Below, piece after piece: positions 1 to 7,607 of a stretch of DNA of 39,760 nucleotides. The stretch comes from Clostridiales bacterium (GTDB lineage: Bacteria > Bacillota > Clostridia > Oscillospirales > Oscillospiraceae), in assembly GCA_021201475.1 (NCBI GenBank), contig JAJQEV010000048.1:1-39760 (forward strand), given 5' to 3'. Position 1 is the stretch's first letter, and each line of letters opens with the position of its first letter. Below the pieces are notes generated by a model. It ran no database searches and was not told where the DNA came from. It saw only the letters and a program-made list of their open reading frames with translations. A program made the translations under genes and the position numbers.

Positions 1-34
1 CTTTGCCCCTGTTGTCTGCGGACAACTACCCCAG

Positions 35-154
35 CAAAGGGCCTGCCGCCCTCTGCACTCCCCGCCCAAAGGTTTCACCTCTGGACACTGACCAAAGGGG
101 CTGCACCCCTCTGGACTCCGGCACAAAGGGCTTGCCGCCCTCTGTACTCCTGCC
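35..154. repeat. Imperfect tandem repeats of about 30 bp
   Basis: Four consecutive units each begin with CAAAGG and most end near CTCTG-ACTCC: 35-65, 66-92, 93-123 and 124-154. Units 1, 3 and 4 contain short GC-rich inverted arms such as GGGCTTGCCGCCC. No convincing protein is read through them. They lie downstream of the small minus-strand gene that ends at 216. Their function is unknown. Confidence 0.6.
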
Positions 155-215
155 CGGAGAAATCGCCCTCGCAATTCTGCGGGATTGGTCAGGCGGTTCC
201 TCCGGTTTTGCTTCA

Positions 216-437
216 TCACGTTTCACACTTCCTCTGCCAGACCAGCTCGTACCCCAGCACATTGGCAAGCTGCACGGCCTCCCGATACCGCAGAGACTCC
301 CGCTGTAGCTTGTTGGACAGGTTGGACACGCTGTCCGACCAGCCGTACACATCGGCCAGCAGGTCAACGACCTCCTGCATGGTCGTGCCCTGGCGTACGA
401 TGTACGCCTTGATTTCGTTTCGCATATCTGATTTCAT
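216..437 (-). CDS. Small HTH-like mobile-element protein (DUF6471-like)
   Basis: This is a 73-residue basic protein with a compact helical pattern (MRNEIKAYIVRQGTTMQEVV, then VSNLSNKLQRESLRYREAVQ) that resembles a lambda-repressor or DUF6471-type helix-turn-helix. I chose the ATG at 437 because GGAGGT lies 8 bases upstream on the minus strand; the longer frame from 461 has no ribosome binding site. Proteins of this kind are common beside replication and mobilisation genes in gut Firmicutes elements. A DNA-binding or copy-control role is inference. A perfect 9-bp inverted repeat lies 34 bases upstream of the start and could be its operator. The family name is from memory and unchecked. Confidence 0.7.
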   Translation of the reverse strand: MKSDMRNEIKAYIVRQGTTMQEVVDLLADVYGWSDSVSNLSNKLQRESLRYREAVQLANVLGYELVWQRKCET

Positions 438-470
438 ACTGATAAACCTCCATAAATTCACAAAAATGGT

Positions 471-497
471 TCGTGAATCGGTAATGCTGATTCACGA
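471..497. promoter_or_regulatory. Inverted repeat, possible operator of the small HTH gene
   Basis: TCGTGAATC (471-479) and GATTCACGA (489-497) are perfect inverted arms around a 9-base centre. They lie just upstream of the ribosome binding site of the small HTH gene (216-437, minus strand). The position fits an autoregulatory operator. An origin-associated site is the alternative. Confidence 0.5.
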
Positions 498-561
498 CTG
501 GGTGAATAAAGTGCTGACGGAAAAATCCGCTCAAAATAATTCCCAGCGATGACCTGTCCAC

Positions 562-925
562 AATGGCACCTGTTTCGTTTCACGGTTCCGACTGACAAGC
601 GCCGAAACGGTGAGAACAGGTGAGAAATCGTGTAAATGCTTCACGGCCTGGTAAATCACGAAACCGGAAACCCGGTGCGGTCTGCCGTATGCTTTTTCAC
701 GAATGTCACAATCATTGATTTTGAAGCTGCATTTTCAGGCTCTGTCAAAGCGGTATCTGTAGAGTTACGAGTGGACTTCGATTTGTTGCGTGTATTGCGT
801 GTTGCGTGTTAGGCAGTGATAAAGTTGGAGATAAGTGCTGTCTATCGCCTAAAGCATCAGAAATAGCGCATTTATCCCGGAACGTATGACACGCAACCAC
901 GCAACACGCAACTTTTTCAGTCAGC
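562..925. other. Non-coding stretch with iteron-like repeats, candidate origin
   Basis: No gene is supported here. An extended inverted repeat lies at 567-622 (outer arms CACCTGTT and AACAGGTG, inner arms CGTTTC and GAAACG). Three copies of TTGCGTGT lie at 786-793, 795-802 and 802-809. Their inverse occurs at 889-896 (ACACGCAA), 897-904 (CCACGCAA, one mismatch) and 904-911 (ACACGCAA). The block abuts the 3' end of the primase-helicase gene. Repeated short sites beside a replication gene suggest an origin of a plasmid-like or integrative element. A long-looped transcription end is the alternative. Confidence 0.45.
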
Positions 926-2233
926 TCACATTCCTGTATATCGAAGCAGAACCCCTATGCCCTTGTAGCCTCTGCACTTCTTCCCATCGGGCAGCCGGAT
1001 ACTGTCGCTGTCTGTAAGGTGATAGGTGCTGTAATTCTGACCCATAAAATTGGAGAAGCTCTTGCTGCCCAGAGGCGATTCGGCATTGTCCTCACACCAT
1101 TGTTTATAAGCGGCATACAAATCTCTTGTAGGGGCTTCAAGCCCTGCCTGGAACCGGATATATCCTTCCGAGGCCAGGAAGTCCACAATATTGTTGGCGT
1201 TGCGGATGATCGAAGCGATATTCCCTTTGGCGCGACCGCTGATCGTAAACTTGTAGTTGTTGGCAATCAGCCGGTTTAGTCCTTCCAGCATCCAGAGAAG
1301 GATGCCCTCCCTCTCGGCTATCAGCTTCTCGACCAGGAAAGGATCATCCTCTCTGTCAGCCGGCTTGTCCTTCGAGGTCAGAATAATCTGGCGGCGGAAG
1401 AAACCATCACTGCGGTCATGAAGGGCGGTTAAGGCTCCATTGCCAAAACAGAGGAAGCGAACATAAAGCTGGCTCTGGTAACTCTGGACACCCTTGCGTT
1501 CCATGTCCATCCGGCACTCGGAGGTGACAATGGACTTGATATAATTCGTCTTGGGCAGGGCGCTCATGTCCATATCATCGTCCACCATCAGCAACTTGCT
1601 TTCCAGGTCGGCACGGGCGAAGCGGTTCGTCTCCACCTTCTGGATGCTGGTGGTGTTCATGCTGCTGCCGAAGATAGCGTTCATCACCAGACCGATGCGG
1701 CTTTTACCTTCGCCGCCCTTGCCGATGAGCATGAGCATCTTCTGTCCCTTGGTGGTAGGCAGTAAGCAGTAGCCCAGGTACTCCTGTACGGTTGGGATGT
1801 CCTCCTTGTACAAAAGCTCCGACAGGAATTGCAGCCACCTTGTGGGCGGCGGGGCGTCGGATACATACTTAACGGCCAGCCGATTCATGCAGAATTCCTT
1901 TTCCTCGGTGAAGCCGCCGTCCATGTGATAGGTTCCGTTGGCCACATGGATACGGTCTGTTTGCAGAGGAAGCGGTTCCGAGTACGCTGCCATTTTCAGA
2001 GCGTTGAACAAGTGATCCACCTTCTTAGCAACGCCGCTATCCAGATATTCGTTGATCTCGTAGAAGATGTCCCTCTTGATACGGCTCTCATCTGTCACCG
2101 GGCCATCCACGGTGTAGAAGTGATTGTGGATGCAGCGCATGGGGTAGCAGTCAAGAAACCAATAACAGAACAGCGGCTCGACAATATGCTTGTTCTTGTC
2201 CAGCCATGCGGGTGCGTCTAACAATTCAGACAT
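926..2233 (-). CDS. P4/D5-type phage-plasmid primase-helicase
   Basis: This 435-residue protein has a superfamily 3 helicase core. Walker A is GKGGEGKS at residues 171-178 and Walker B is LLMVDDD at about 214-220. The downstream RFLCFGNGAL and DGFFRRQIIL segments resemble sensor and arginine-finger motifs of D5/P4-type helicases. The C-terminal part (about 350-435) looks like the winged-helix tail of this group. Such proteins unwind the origin during replication of phages, plasmids and integrative elements. The start overlaps the end of the upstream CHC2 gene by 8 bases, so the two are translationally coupled. Together they make a split primase/helicase module. Confident for the family; the exact element type is unknown. 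Confidence 0.9.
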   Translation of the reverse strand: MSELLDAPAWLDKNKHIVEPLFCYWFLDCYPMRCIHNHFYTVDGPVTDESRIKRDIFYEINEYLDSGVAKKVDHLFNALKMAAYSEPLPLQTDRIHVANGTYHMDGGFTEEKEFCMNRLAVKYVSDAPPPTRWLQFLSELLYKEDIPTVQEYLGYCLLPTTKGQKMLMLIGKGGEGKSRIGLVMNAIFGSSMNTTSIQKVETNRFARADLESKLLMVDDDMDMSALPKTNYIKSIVTSECRMDMERKGVQSYQSQLYVRFLCFGNGALTALHDRSDGFFRRQIILTSKDKPADREDDPFLVEKLIAEREGILLWMLEGLNRLIANNYKFTISGRAKGNIASIIRNANNIVDFLASEGYIRFQAGLEAPTRDLYAAYKQWCEDNAESPLGSKSFSNFMGQNYSTYHLTDSDSIRLPDGKKCRGYKGIGVLLRYTGM

Positions 2234-2822
2234 TAGCGTGTTCCTCCTTGATCTGAGCCAGGTGGCTCTGTATTTTTTGGACAGAGTTGCTGTCCAAAAG
2301 CTCTGCCCGCTCCTGGGAGTCGCCAGCCATCAGCTCATCCAGCAGATATTCCACATGGTCAATCTCATGGCAGGCTTCTATGAAGCGGGCGTCGAGTTGC
2401 TCCTCGTTCGGGGAGCGTGGTGCGTAGCGCACCTTCCAATCCCGAAGTATCCACAGGTAATCTGTGAGATCAGAAAAGCACAGCTGCTCCTTTTTACGGA
2501 GCTGCTGTGCCTGTGTGTCCTTCCTTCGGTTGTTCAGTGCGGCTGCATTGGGCGGTTTGTCCGGAGACAGGTGGAAGTCGGCAGCCAGCTTCCTGGCGGC
2601 ATCATAGAGGGACAGTTCAAAGAGCTTTGCCACAAAGTCAATGACATCCCCATGCTCGCCGCAGGCGAAGCAATGGTAGTGGTCGTCCGCTACAAGCAGG
2701 CTTGGGTGCCGGTCATTGTGAAACGGACAGAGCGCCATGCCGCTGCGGTTGACTTCCACACCATAACAGACTGCGGCCTCCCGGTTGCTGACCCCGTACT
2801 TTACGGTTTCAAACAGGTTCAT
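2226..2822 (-). CDS. CHC2 zinc-finger primase-like protein
   Basis: This 198-residue protein carries a DnaG-type CHC2 zinc finger: C32 and H35 in LCPFHND, and C51 and C54 in CFACGEHGD. It has no TOPRIM catalytic domain, so alone it can only supply the template-recognition part of a primase. It probably works with the helicase gene that overlaps its end. I chose the ATG at 2822 because AGGAGGT lies 9 bases upstream; the longer frame from 2864 lacks such a site. The C-terminal 100 residues are rich in charged helices and are not recognised. It is transcribed divergently from the DUF6076 gene. Confidence 0.85.
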   Translation of the reverse strand: MNLFETVKYGVSNREAAVCYGVEVNRSGMALCPFHNDRHPSLLVADDHYHCFACGEHGDVIDFVAKLFELSLYDAARKLAADFHLSPDKPPNAAALNNRRKDTQAQQLRKKEQLCFSDLTDYLWILRDWKVRYAPRSPNEEQLDARFIEACHEIDHVEYLLDELMAGDSQERAELLDSNSVQKIQSHLAQIKEEHANV

Positions 2823-2970
2823 TTCGAGATACCTCCTATCAAATATTTGAGAGGCGCTTTTCACACCTCTCTGTATAAGTTATGGGGAAAATCGAAAAAA
2901 ACAGGCTAATGGCATGACAAGGTCAAACCAAAAAACATGACAACCTCTTTCTTTTCATGATTCCGGGTGT

Positions 2971-2976
2971 TATAAT
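2971..2976 (+). promoter_or_regulatory. Extended -10 promoter for the DUF6076 gene
   Basis: TGTTATAAT has both an extended -10 (TG-N) and a consensus TATAAT. The -35 region is weak (TTTCTT at 2948-2953, 17-base spacer). It would leave a leader of about 65 bases before the start at 3050. Confidence 0.5.
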
Positions 2977-3049
2977 GAAGAAAAAGCAAAAACGTGACAG
3001 AGAAGGTCGAATTTCGGTAGCGGCTACCGAAAAACAAAGGAGGCTGGTC

Positions 3050-4159
3050 ATGGACGCAGTTGAACACAATTTGCTGACCCTGGACTTCTGGCAGGATCAG
3101 GTGACCTATGAAGGGCATACCTTTCCCACAGGGACGCTGGGCTGTTCTGCATTGAATACCCCGGAGGAAATCCTCGCAGAGATGAACCAACCGGCGGCGG
3201 TGCTGATTACGGTTTACAATGAGGTGGCATTAGGACAGGTCAGCACAGAAACATTGCTGCCCGCAAGGGAAGCCGTCATGCAAATGCTGGCGCTTCTGCG
3301 GAACCTGCCGCCCTTTGAAGGACTGGACTATGATTTTTATAATGGCTTTGCGGGAAAGCTCTTTTCTGATACCGCCATGCAGAACGCTGTGGACTATGTA
3401 GAGGCAGCCTCTCGTGGTGAGGCGACTGCTGCTGATGAGCAGTATCGCAGCGGCGTCGGCCTGCTAAGATTGCTTCAACTGTTTGCTCAGCTTCCGGCGA
3501 CTATGGCGATATATCGGCAGAGTATCCTGCCTTTTGCCGAGGCGCTTCACGAGAGTAACCGGACAGCGGATGATTATGCGGCGGCGTTCGGGGCATATTT
3601 TTCCTCATCTCTGGCCTTTTCCGCCAGCGATCCTTCCTGGGCGTCGTTGTCAAACGTGTCGGTTCAGTATGTCTCCGCAGTCATGCCGGAAAAGGAGCAG
3701 CCGCAGCTTGTCAAGCGGATGCACTACGTTTCTTTCGTAGGAATGCTCCGGTCAGATTTATTTGAAGGGCTGTGTGTCGGCCACGCACCGAGAAAATGCC
3801 CGATTTGCGGCAGGTGGTTTTTGACCATCGACGCAAGGCACACCAAATACTGCGGAGGTCTGGCCCCAGGGGATGAACGTGGCCGGACGTGCCGTCAGAT
3901 CGGCGCAAAGCTGGGACGGGCGAAACGGGAACGGGCAGACGACCATCCCATCAAGGCAGTCTACAACCGCCGGATGAACACCATCCTGCAAAGCACCAAG
4001 CGTAAAAAGCTGGACGAGGACACGGCTCAGGTAATGAAGCGGTTGGCAAAAAGCAAGATGGAACGGGCAATCTCCGATGTAGACTATGCTAATGGTTCCT
4101 ATAAACAGGAGATGGAGCAGTCTGCACTTCTGGCAGAAGCGCAGGAACAGATGAAATAA
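3050..4159 (+). CDS. DUF6076 family protein with C-terminal zinc-finger motif
   Basis: This 369-residue protein has a helical N-terminal two thirds. It then has a treble-clef-like cluster at about residue 250, CPICGRWF followed by HTKYCGG, and a strongly basic tail (RAKRERADD, TKRKKLDED). The zinc cluster resembles CGNR-type fingers, so nucleic-acid binding is likely but not shown. The start at 3050 is preceded by AGGAGG 7 bases upstream; the longer frame from 2957 has no such site. It is followed after 31 bases by the sigma-like gene. DUF6076 proteins are frequent in Clostridia mobile elements; their function is unknown to me. Confidence 0.75.
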   Translation: MDAVEHNLLTLDFWQDQVTYEGHTFPTGTLGCSALNTPEEILAEMNQPAAVLITVYNEVALGQVSTETLLPAREAVMQMLALLRNLPPFEGLDYDFYNGFAGKLFSDTAMQNAVDYVEAASRGEATAADEQYRSGVGLLRLLQLFAQLPATMAIYRQSILPFAEALHESNRTADDYAAAFGAYFSSSLAFSASDPSWASLSNVSVQYVSAVMPEKEQPQLVKRMHYVSFVGMLRSDLFEGLCVGHAPRKCPICGRWFLTIDARHTKYCGGLAPGDERGRTCRQIGAKLGRAKRERADDHPIKAVYNRRMNTILQSTKRKKLDEDTAQVMKRLAKSKMERAISDVDYANGSYKQEMEQSALLAEAQEQMK

Positions 4160-4190
4160 ACAGAAGTGACAACGGAGAGGCGGTGATGAT

Positions 4191-5414
4191 GTGGACGGTG
4201 ATTATACATGGGATATGTCTGGCTACTACGGCAAATACAGCTTTACAGAGGACAGGCTGACCATGCGCCAGGTGGAACGCATATTCCAGCTTGAGCCAGA
4301 GCCGCCCAAAGCAGCGTTTATCAATGATTACATCATCGCCGCCGTCATGGAACAGGATTACATCTACTTCTCTTTTTTCCTGCATCATTATGAAGGCCGC
4401 TTAAATGGGCGGATACGCTCTTTCCTGCTGCGGGAAGGGCTTGACCGTTATGACCCAGACCGTTTTCTGGATTATAAGATGGGGTGCATCCTTGCTATGC
4501 TGGAGCGTCTGCCGGACTATGATCCCGACAAAGGTGCTGACTTTCTGACTTATGTTCATCATCATGTCGGTAACGCTCTGTTGACCTGCCGTATGAGGGA
4601 AGAAGGCGGTTCATTCTCCAGCCTGGACGAATATAAGGCCGTGCGTGGTATCGCGTGGCTCTACAACGAACACGAATCCGAGCAGGAGGCCATTGTCAGA
4701 TATGCAGAACAAAACGGATGCTCTGAAACAATCGCCGCTGAATACCTGGCGGTTGCCAGAAAGAATCGAAACCAGGTGCCGTTTTATATGACAGTGCAGG
4801 ATGAGGACAGTGAGGAAACCGGCGAGGACGTGACCCGTGACGACAGCTGGAACTATACAGACATCCTCTGGAACGGGATGCAGGCAAAAGCGGTACAGGC
4901 CGCCTTTGATAAACTCAGCTACCGGGAACAGATATACCTGGAAAAGCGTAACGCTATCTGTATGACCTGCGGGCGGGTAAGCCCATTGTCGATGAGAACT
5001 ACATTTGACGATCTGGCTACCATGTTTGAGGGCAGCAGCGCCAGCGGCGCAGAACGAGCCTACCGACGGGCGCTGGATAAGCTGACGAAGAATCTGGTAG
5101 AAGCCAGTGCGCTTCATGTGGTGGAACTGAAACGAAAGTCCCAGAGAAAGAAAGGCAAAAAAATCACCGCCGCAGTCTACGAATATCAGGTAGACTACGA
5201 CGGCGAATGGGGCGTAATTTCTTTTGATTTTGTGAAAGGGACAGCGGAGATCGTGAAGCTGGCAGAACCCGATTCGGTAAAAAACGACTTCTTTTTTGCG
5301 AATCGGGTTGTCTCACATATTTTATCTCTACCAGATGATGACCTGTTGAAAAAATTGGTTCTGCCATTAGAACAGGAATGGACGTCCACTGCAGTGGAAC
5401 AGTCTACTGAATAA
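4191..5414 (+). CDS. Sigma-70-like protein of the mobile element
   Basis: This is a 407-residue protein. The middle segment YDPDKGADFLTYVHHHVGNA (about residues 109-128) matches the style of sigma region 2 (FDPxKG-F-TYA). A later block, FDKLSYREQIYLEKR then TFDDLATMFEGSSASGAERA, matches region 4 with its helix-turn-helix. The C-terminal 100 residues are unlike sigma factors and may be a separate beta-rich domain. The start is GTG at 4191, with GGAGAGG 10 bases upstream; no ATG lies in frame nearby. It probably redirects RNA polymerase to promoters of the element, or is a sigma-derived DNA-binding protein. The function is inferred from the fold pattern only. Confidence 0.65.
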   Translation: MDGDYTWDMSGYYGKYSFTEDRLTMRQVERIFQLEPEPPKAAFINDYIIAAVMEQDYIYFSFFLHHYEGRLNGRIRSFLLREGLDRYDPDRFLDYKMGCILAMLERLPDYDPDKGADFLTYVHHHVGNALLTCRMREEGGSFSSLDEYKAVRGIAWLYNEHESEQEAIVRYAEQNGCSETIAAEYLAVARKNRNQVPFYMTVQDEDSEETGEDVTRDDSWNYTDILWNGMQAKAVQAAFDKLSYREQIYLEKRNAICMTCGRVSPLSMRTTFDDLATMFEGSSASGAERAYRRALDKLTKNLVEASALHVVELKRKSQRKKGKKITAAVYEYQVDYDGEWGVISFDFVKGTAEIVKLAEPDSVKNDFFFANRVVSHILSLPDDDLLKKLVLPLEQEWTSTAVEQSTE

Positions 5415-5571
5415 GTAGCATCATTTAGTGCGTGTTCCTCAATTATGTATCTGATTGCGTCAGCCGTATCATTTATCGTGTAAAATTTATCAATATATTG
5501 AACCCTGCGAATCATTTTTCGTTTTGTAATTGAAAAACAGGCTAAGCATTTCCGTCTTAAATTCAATAAGC

Positions 5572-6069
5572 TCAGACCGGATTCATGATAATCCTGTAAT
5601 CAGGTTGGCTTTCCGCAAGCCCTATAAAGTCATTCGGCAAATAAAGGCTCGCGGTTTTTTTCATAGGAAATGCACCGGACACATTCAGCAAATCTGCTAC
5701 AAAATGGGAACAAAAATAATGGTCTTCCCAATGCAAAGGAATATGCAGCATACAACAAAGTACCCCCAATCTTGTGTAGTGATACAGATTTTTTCTTTCC
5801 ATGAACCGCTCAAGGACTTCCTGTATCCTTGAATAAGAATCTTCCGGGATATAAAGCCTATAAGAACGACTTTGAGTCACCCCGTGTCTTTTATGCTTCT
5901 CCATAGTCTCTACAGTAAATCCTTTATAGTTAAAGCTGTAAAATATATTCGGGTTTTCCTCCAAAGAAATGGATGCGTGTGTATATCCATATCCCCCACA
6001 ACAGACAAGGTACACAAAGCTGGAAATCCGGTCAGAATACTTAGTAAGTAAAATTGTGATCTCTTTCAT
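5572..6069 (-). CDS. Circularly permuted papain-like (YiiX/NlpC-type) protein
   Basis: This is a 165-residue protein. An early histidine in YTHASISL (about residue 30) and a later cysteine in FCSHFVADLL (about residue 120) are in the order seen in circularly permuted NlpC/P60 and YiiX/YaeF-like hydrolases. No signal peptide is visible, so a cytosolic role is likely. Related enzymes act as amidases or acyl hydrolases; the substrate here is unknown. The start follows a GGAG sequence. It lies downstream of, and on the same strand as, a 24-residue membrane peptide gene, and is convergent with the sigma-like gene. Confidence 0.6.
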   Translation of the reverse strand: MKEITILLTKYSDRISSFVYLVCCGGYGYTHASISLEENPNIFYSFNYKGFTVETMEKHKRHGVTQSRSYRLYIPEDSYSRIQEVLERFMERKNLYHYTRLGVLCCMLHIPLHWEDHYFCSHFVADLLNVSGAFPMKKTASLYLPNDFIGLAESQPDYRIIMNPV

Positions 6070-6109
6070 AATGTGTCTCCGTTTTTAATACCCGCAAGAG
6101 GCTGCTAAT

Positions 6110-6142
6110 CCCCTGACACAATTCCGCAATCATGTCAGGGGA
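6110..6142 (-). other. Stem-loop after the 24-aa peptide gene
   Basis: CCCCTGACA (6110-6118) and TGTCAGGGG (6133-6141) form a perfect 9-bp stem, 10 bp with the flanking T-A, around a 14-base loop. On the minus strand no strong T-run follows, so it may attenuate or stabilise the message rather than end it. It sits between the peptide gene and the papain-like gene. Confidence 0.5.
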
Positions 6143-6154
6143 GCAGTGGCTTGA

Positions 6155-6229
6155 TTACTTTTTGCTGACTCTGCCGACAACAAAACCCACGACTGCGCCA
6201 ACAACAACGAGAATAGCCTTGATAAGCAT
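6155..6229 (-). CDS. 24-residue single-helix membrane peptide
   Basis: The frame encodes MLIKAILVVVGAVVGFVVGR followed by VSKK. It is one hydrophobic helix with glycines spaced for helix packing (GAVVGFVVG) and a basic tail. A strong ribosome binding site, AGGAGGT (6238-6244), lies 8 bases upstream, which supports real translation. It precedes the papain-like gene on the same strand. Short glycine-zipper peptides can be toxins, membrane-complex subunits or regulators; the sequence does not decide. No antitoxin RNA was identified. Unrecognised. Confidence 0.6.
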   Translation of the reverse strand: MLIKAILVVVGAVVGFVVGRVSKK

Positions 6230-6427
6230 TCGCACATACCTCCTCTCATCATCATTGGCCACATTGTACATCCGGATTGTTTGGCGATTATTCGGGTTGT
6301 GTTTGAAATTTATTAATCAGCAAAAAGATTCCGTTTTATTGTCTCGGTGTCAGAGGGTGAACTTTTGTGCTATACTTATCCATGCCATGCCGGTCAAACT
6401 GACAAGCGATACAGGAAAACGTATTGA

Positions 6428-6475
6428 AATCAACACATTTTGAACTCTGTGTCGTTCAATCCAGCTGTTGAATCT
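6428..6475 (+). promoter_or_regulatory. Promoter region of the dehydrogenase, twin of the one at 7520
   Basis: The region contains TCTATAAT before the dehydrogenase gene. It aligns without gaps over 42 bases (27 identical) with the sequence before the gene at 7608. Both share GTGT-(C/T)-GTTC, then 12 bases, then GAA and TCTATAAT. GTTC and GAA form inverted half-sites, which fits an operator overlapping the promoter. Confidence 0.5.
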
Positions 6476-6510
6476 TCTATAATGGAGTAATTAAAACGAG
6501 GAGGTTCTAT

Positions 6511-7521
6511 ATGAAAGCGGCGATTTATCTTGGGAAAGAGAACGTGGAGGTGCGGGAGCTTCCATATCCGGCCTGCGGGGATAATGATGTGATGATAAAA
6601 AATATCTATTCCAGCATCTGTGGAACTGATGTGGCGGTCTACTGCCACGGGCCGAATACTGGCCACAGGGTATCGGTAGGAGGCGAATTCGGGCACGAAA
6701 CTATTTCGAGAGTAGTGGAGGTTGGAAAAAATGTCACGGACTTTCATGTAGGCGAACGGGTCTATCCCTATCCGCTCTATGCCAAAAATGACACGAGCAG
6801 GGCTGGAACTCTGGGAGGATTTTCAGAATATATTCTTGTGCCGGAAGCCAGAAAGAATCATTCTCTATATGATGTGCCGGATAATATTTCGGACAGGCTC
6901 GCCTGCCTGATCGAGCCGTTTACCGTCGGCTGCCGTGCGGCAAGGCGGGGACAGCCGAAGTCAGGAGAACACGGTCTGGTTTTTGGCTGCGGAACAATCG
7001 GGCTTGCGGCGGCCGTGGCACTGAAATATTTCGGCATGGATAGGGTCATGGTCTGCGACCTGTCCGATTTTCGATTGGATATAGCAAGGCGGCTTGGCTT
7101 TGAAACCTGCAACTCATCCAGAGAAAATCTGAATGAAAAGGCAGAGAAATATTTCGGGACGGCTCCGGCGCTGGGAAAACAGACGATGGATGTGGATGTG
7201 TTCCTGGATGCCGCCGGACACGAGAGTATCCTCGACACGTTCATGGATGTCGGGAAAATCGGGAGCCGTTTTTCGGCGGTTGCGGTCAATAACGCCCTGC
7301 GTAGCGTAGACCTGCTTCATCTGACTTACGCATCAAAAAGTATCATTGGCTCCGGCGGTTATCTGCCGGAGGACGTGAGGGATGTAATGGACATTATGGC
7401 AGGCGGACGCTGGAATCTTGAGTCTATCATCACGAACGAGTATTCGATTGATGAAATTGAGGCAGCGATCCGGATGGCGGCGGATGCGGAACACGCGCTG
7501 AACGTGGTGATCAAATTCTGA
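6511..7521 (+). CDS. Zinc-type alcohol/polyol dehydrogenase, MDR superfamily
   Basis: This 336-residue medium-chain dehydrogenase has its catalytic zinc ligands recognisable as C37 (SICGTD), H62-E63 (FGHE) and E135 (CLIEPF). The Rossmann dinucleotide-binding motif is GCGTIG at 159-164. It should oxidise or reduce an alcohol or polyol with NAD(P). The four-cysteine structural-zinc lobe is missing: the region around 85-100 (YPLYAKNDTSRAGTL) has no cysteine, as in some sorbitol and threonine dehydrogenase relatives. An AGGAGG site precedes the ATG. It has its own promoter and shares promoter sequence with the next gene, so both may answer to the nearby TetR protein. Substrate unknown. Confidence 0.85.
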   Translation: MKAAIYLGKENVEVRELPYPACGDNDVMIKNIYSSICGTDVAVYCHGPNTGHRVSVGGEFGHETISRVVEVGKNVTDFHVGERVYPYPLYAKNDTSRAGTLGGFSEYILVPEARKNHSLYDVPDNISDRLACLIEPFTVGCRAARRGQPKSGEHGLVFGCGTIGLAAAVALKYFGMDRVMVCDLSDFRLDIARRLGFETCNSSRENLNEKAEKYFGTAPALGKQTMDVDVFLDAAGHESILDTFMDVGKIGSRFSAVAVNNALRSVDLLHLTYASKSIIGSGGYLPEDVRDVMDIMAGGRWNLESIITNEYSIDEIEAAIRMAADAEHALNVVIKF

Positions 7522-7525
7522 AATC

Positions 7526-7585
7526 GACATTTTTTGAAATCCGTGTTGTTCGCTTTCCTGTATGAACCATCTATAATAAAAGTAT
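7526..7585 (+). promoter_or_regulatory. Promoter region of the small membrane protein gene
   Basis: TCTATAATAAAA lies before the gene at 7608. The inverted half-sites GTTC and GAAC are 12 bases apart, at the same positions as in the dehydrogenase promoter. The resemblance suggests one shared regulator, most simply the TetR protein at 7995; this is inference. Confidence 0.5.
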
Positions 7586-7607
7586 CAAACAAAGGAGGTT
7601 CATCATT

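Noticed and set aside
5195-5566. A 123-codon minus-strand frame at the end of the sigma-like gene
   Set aside because: Most of it is antisense to the sigma-like gene, no ribosome binding site is visible, and the part outside the overlap is short.
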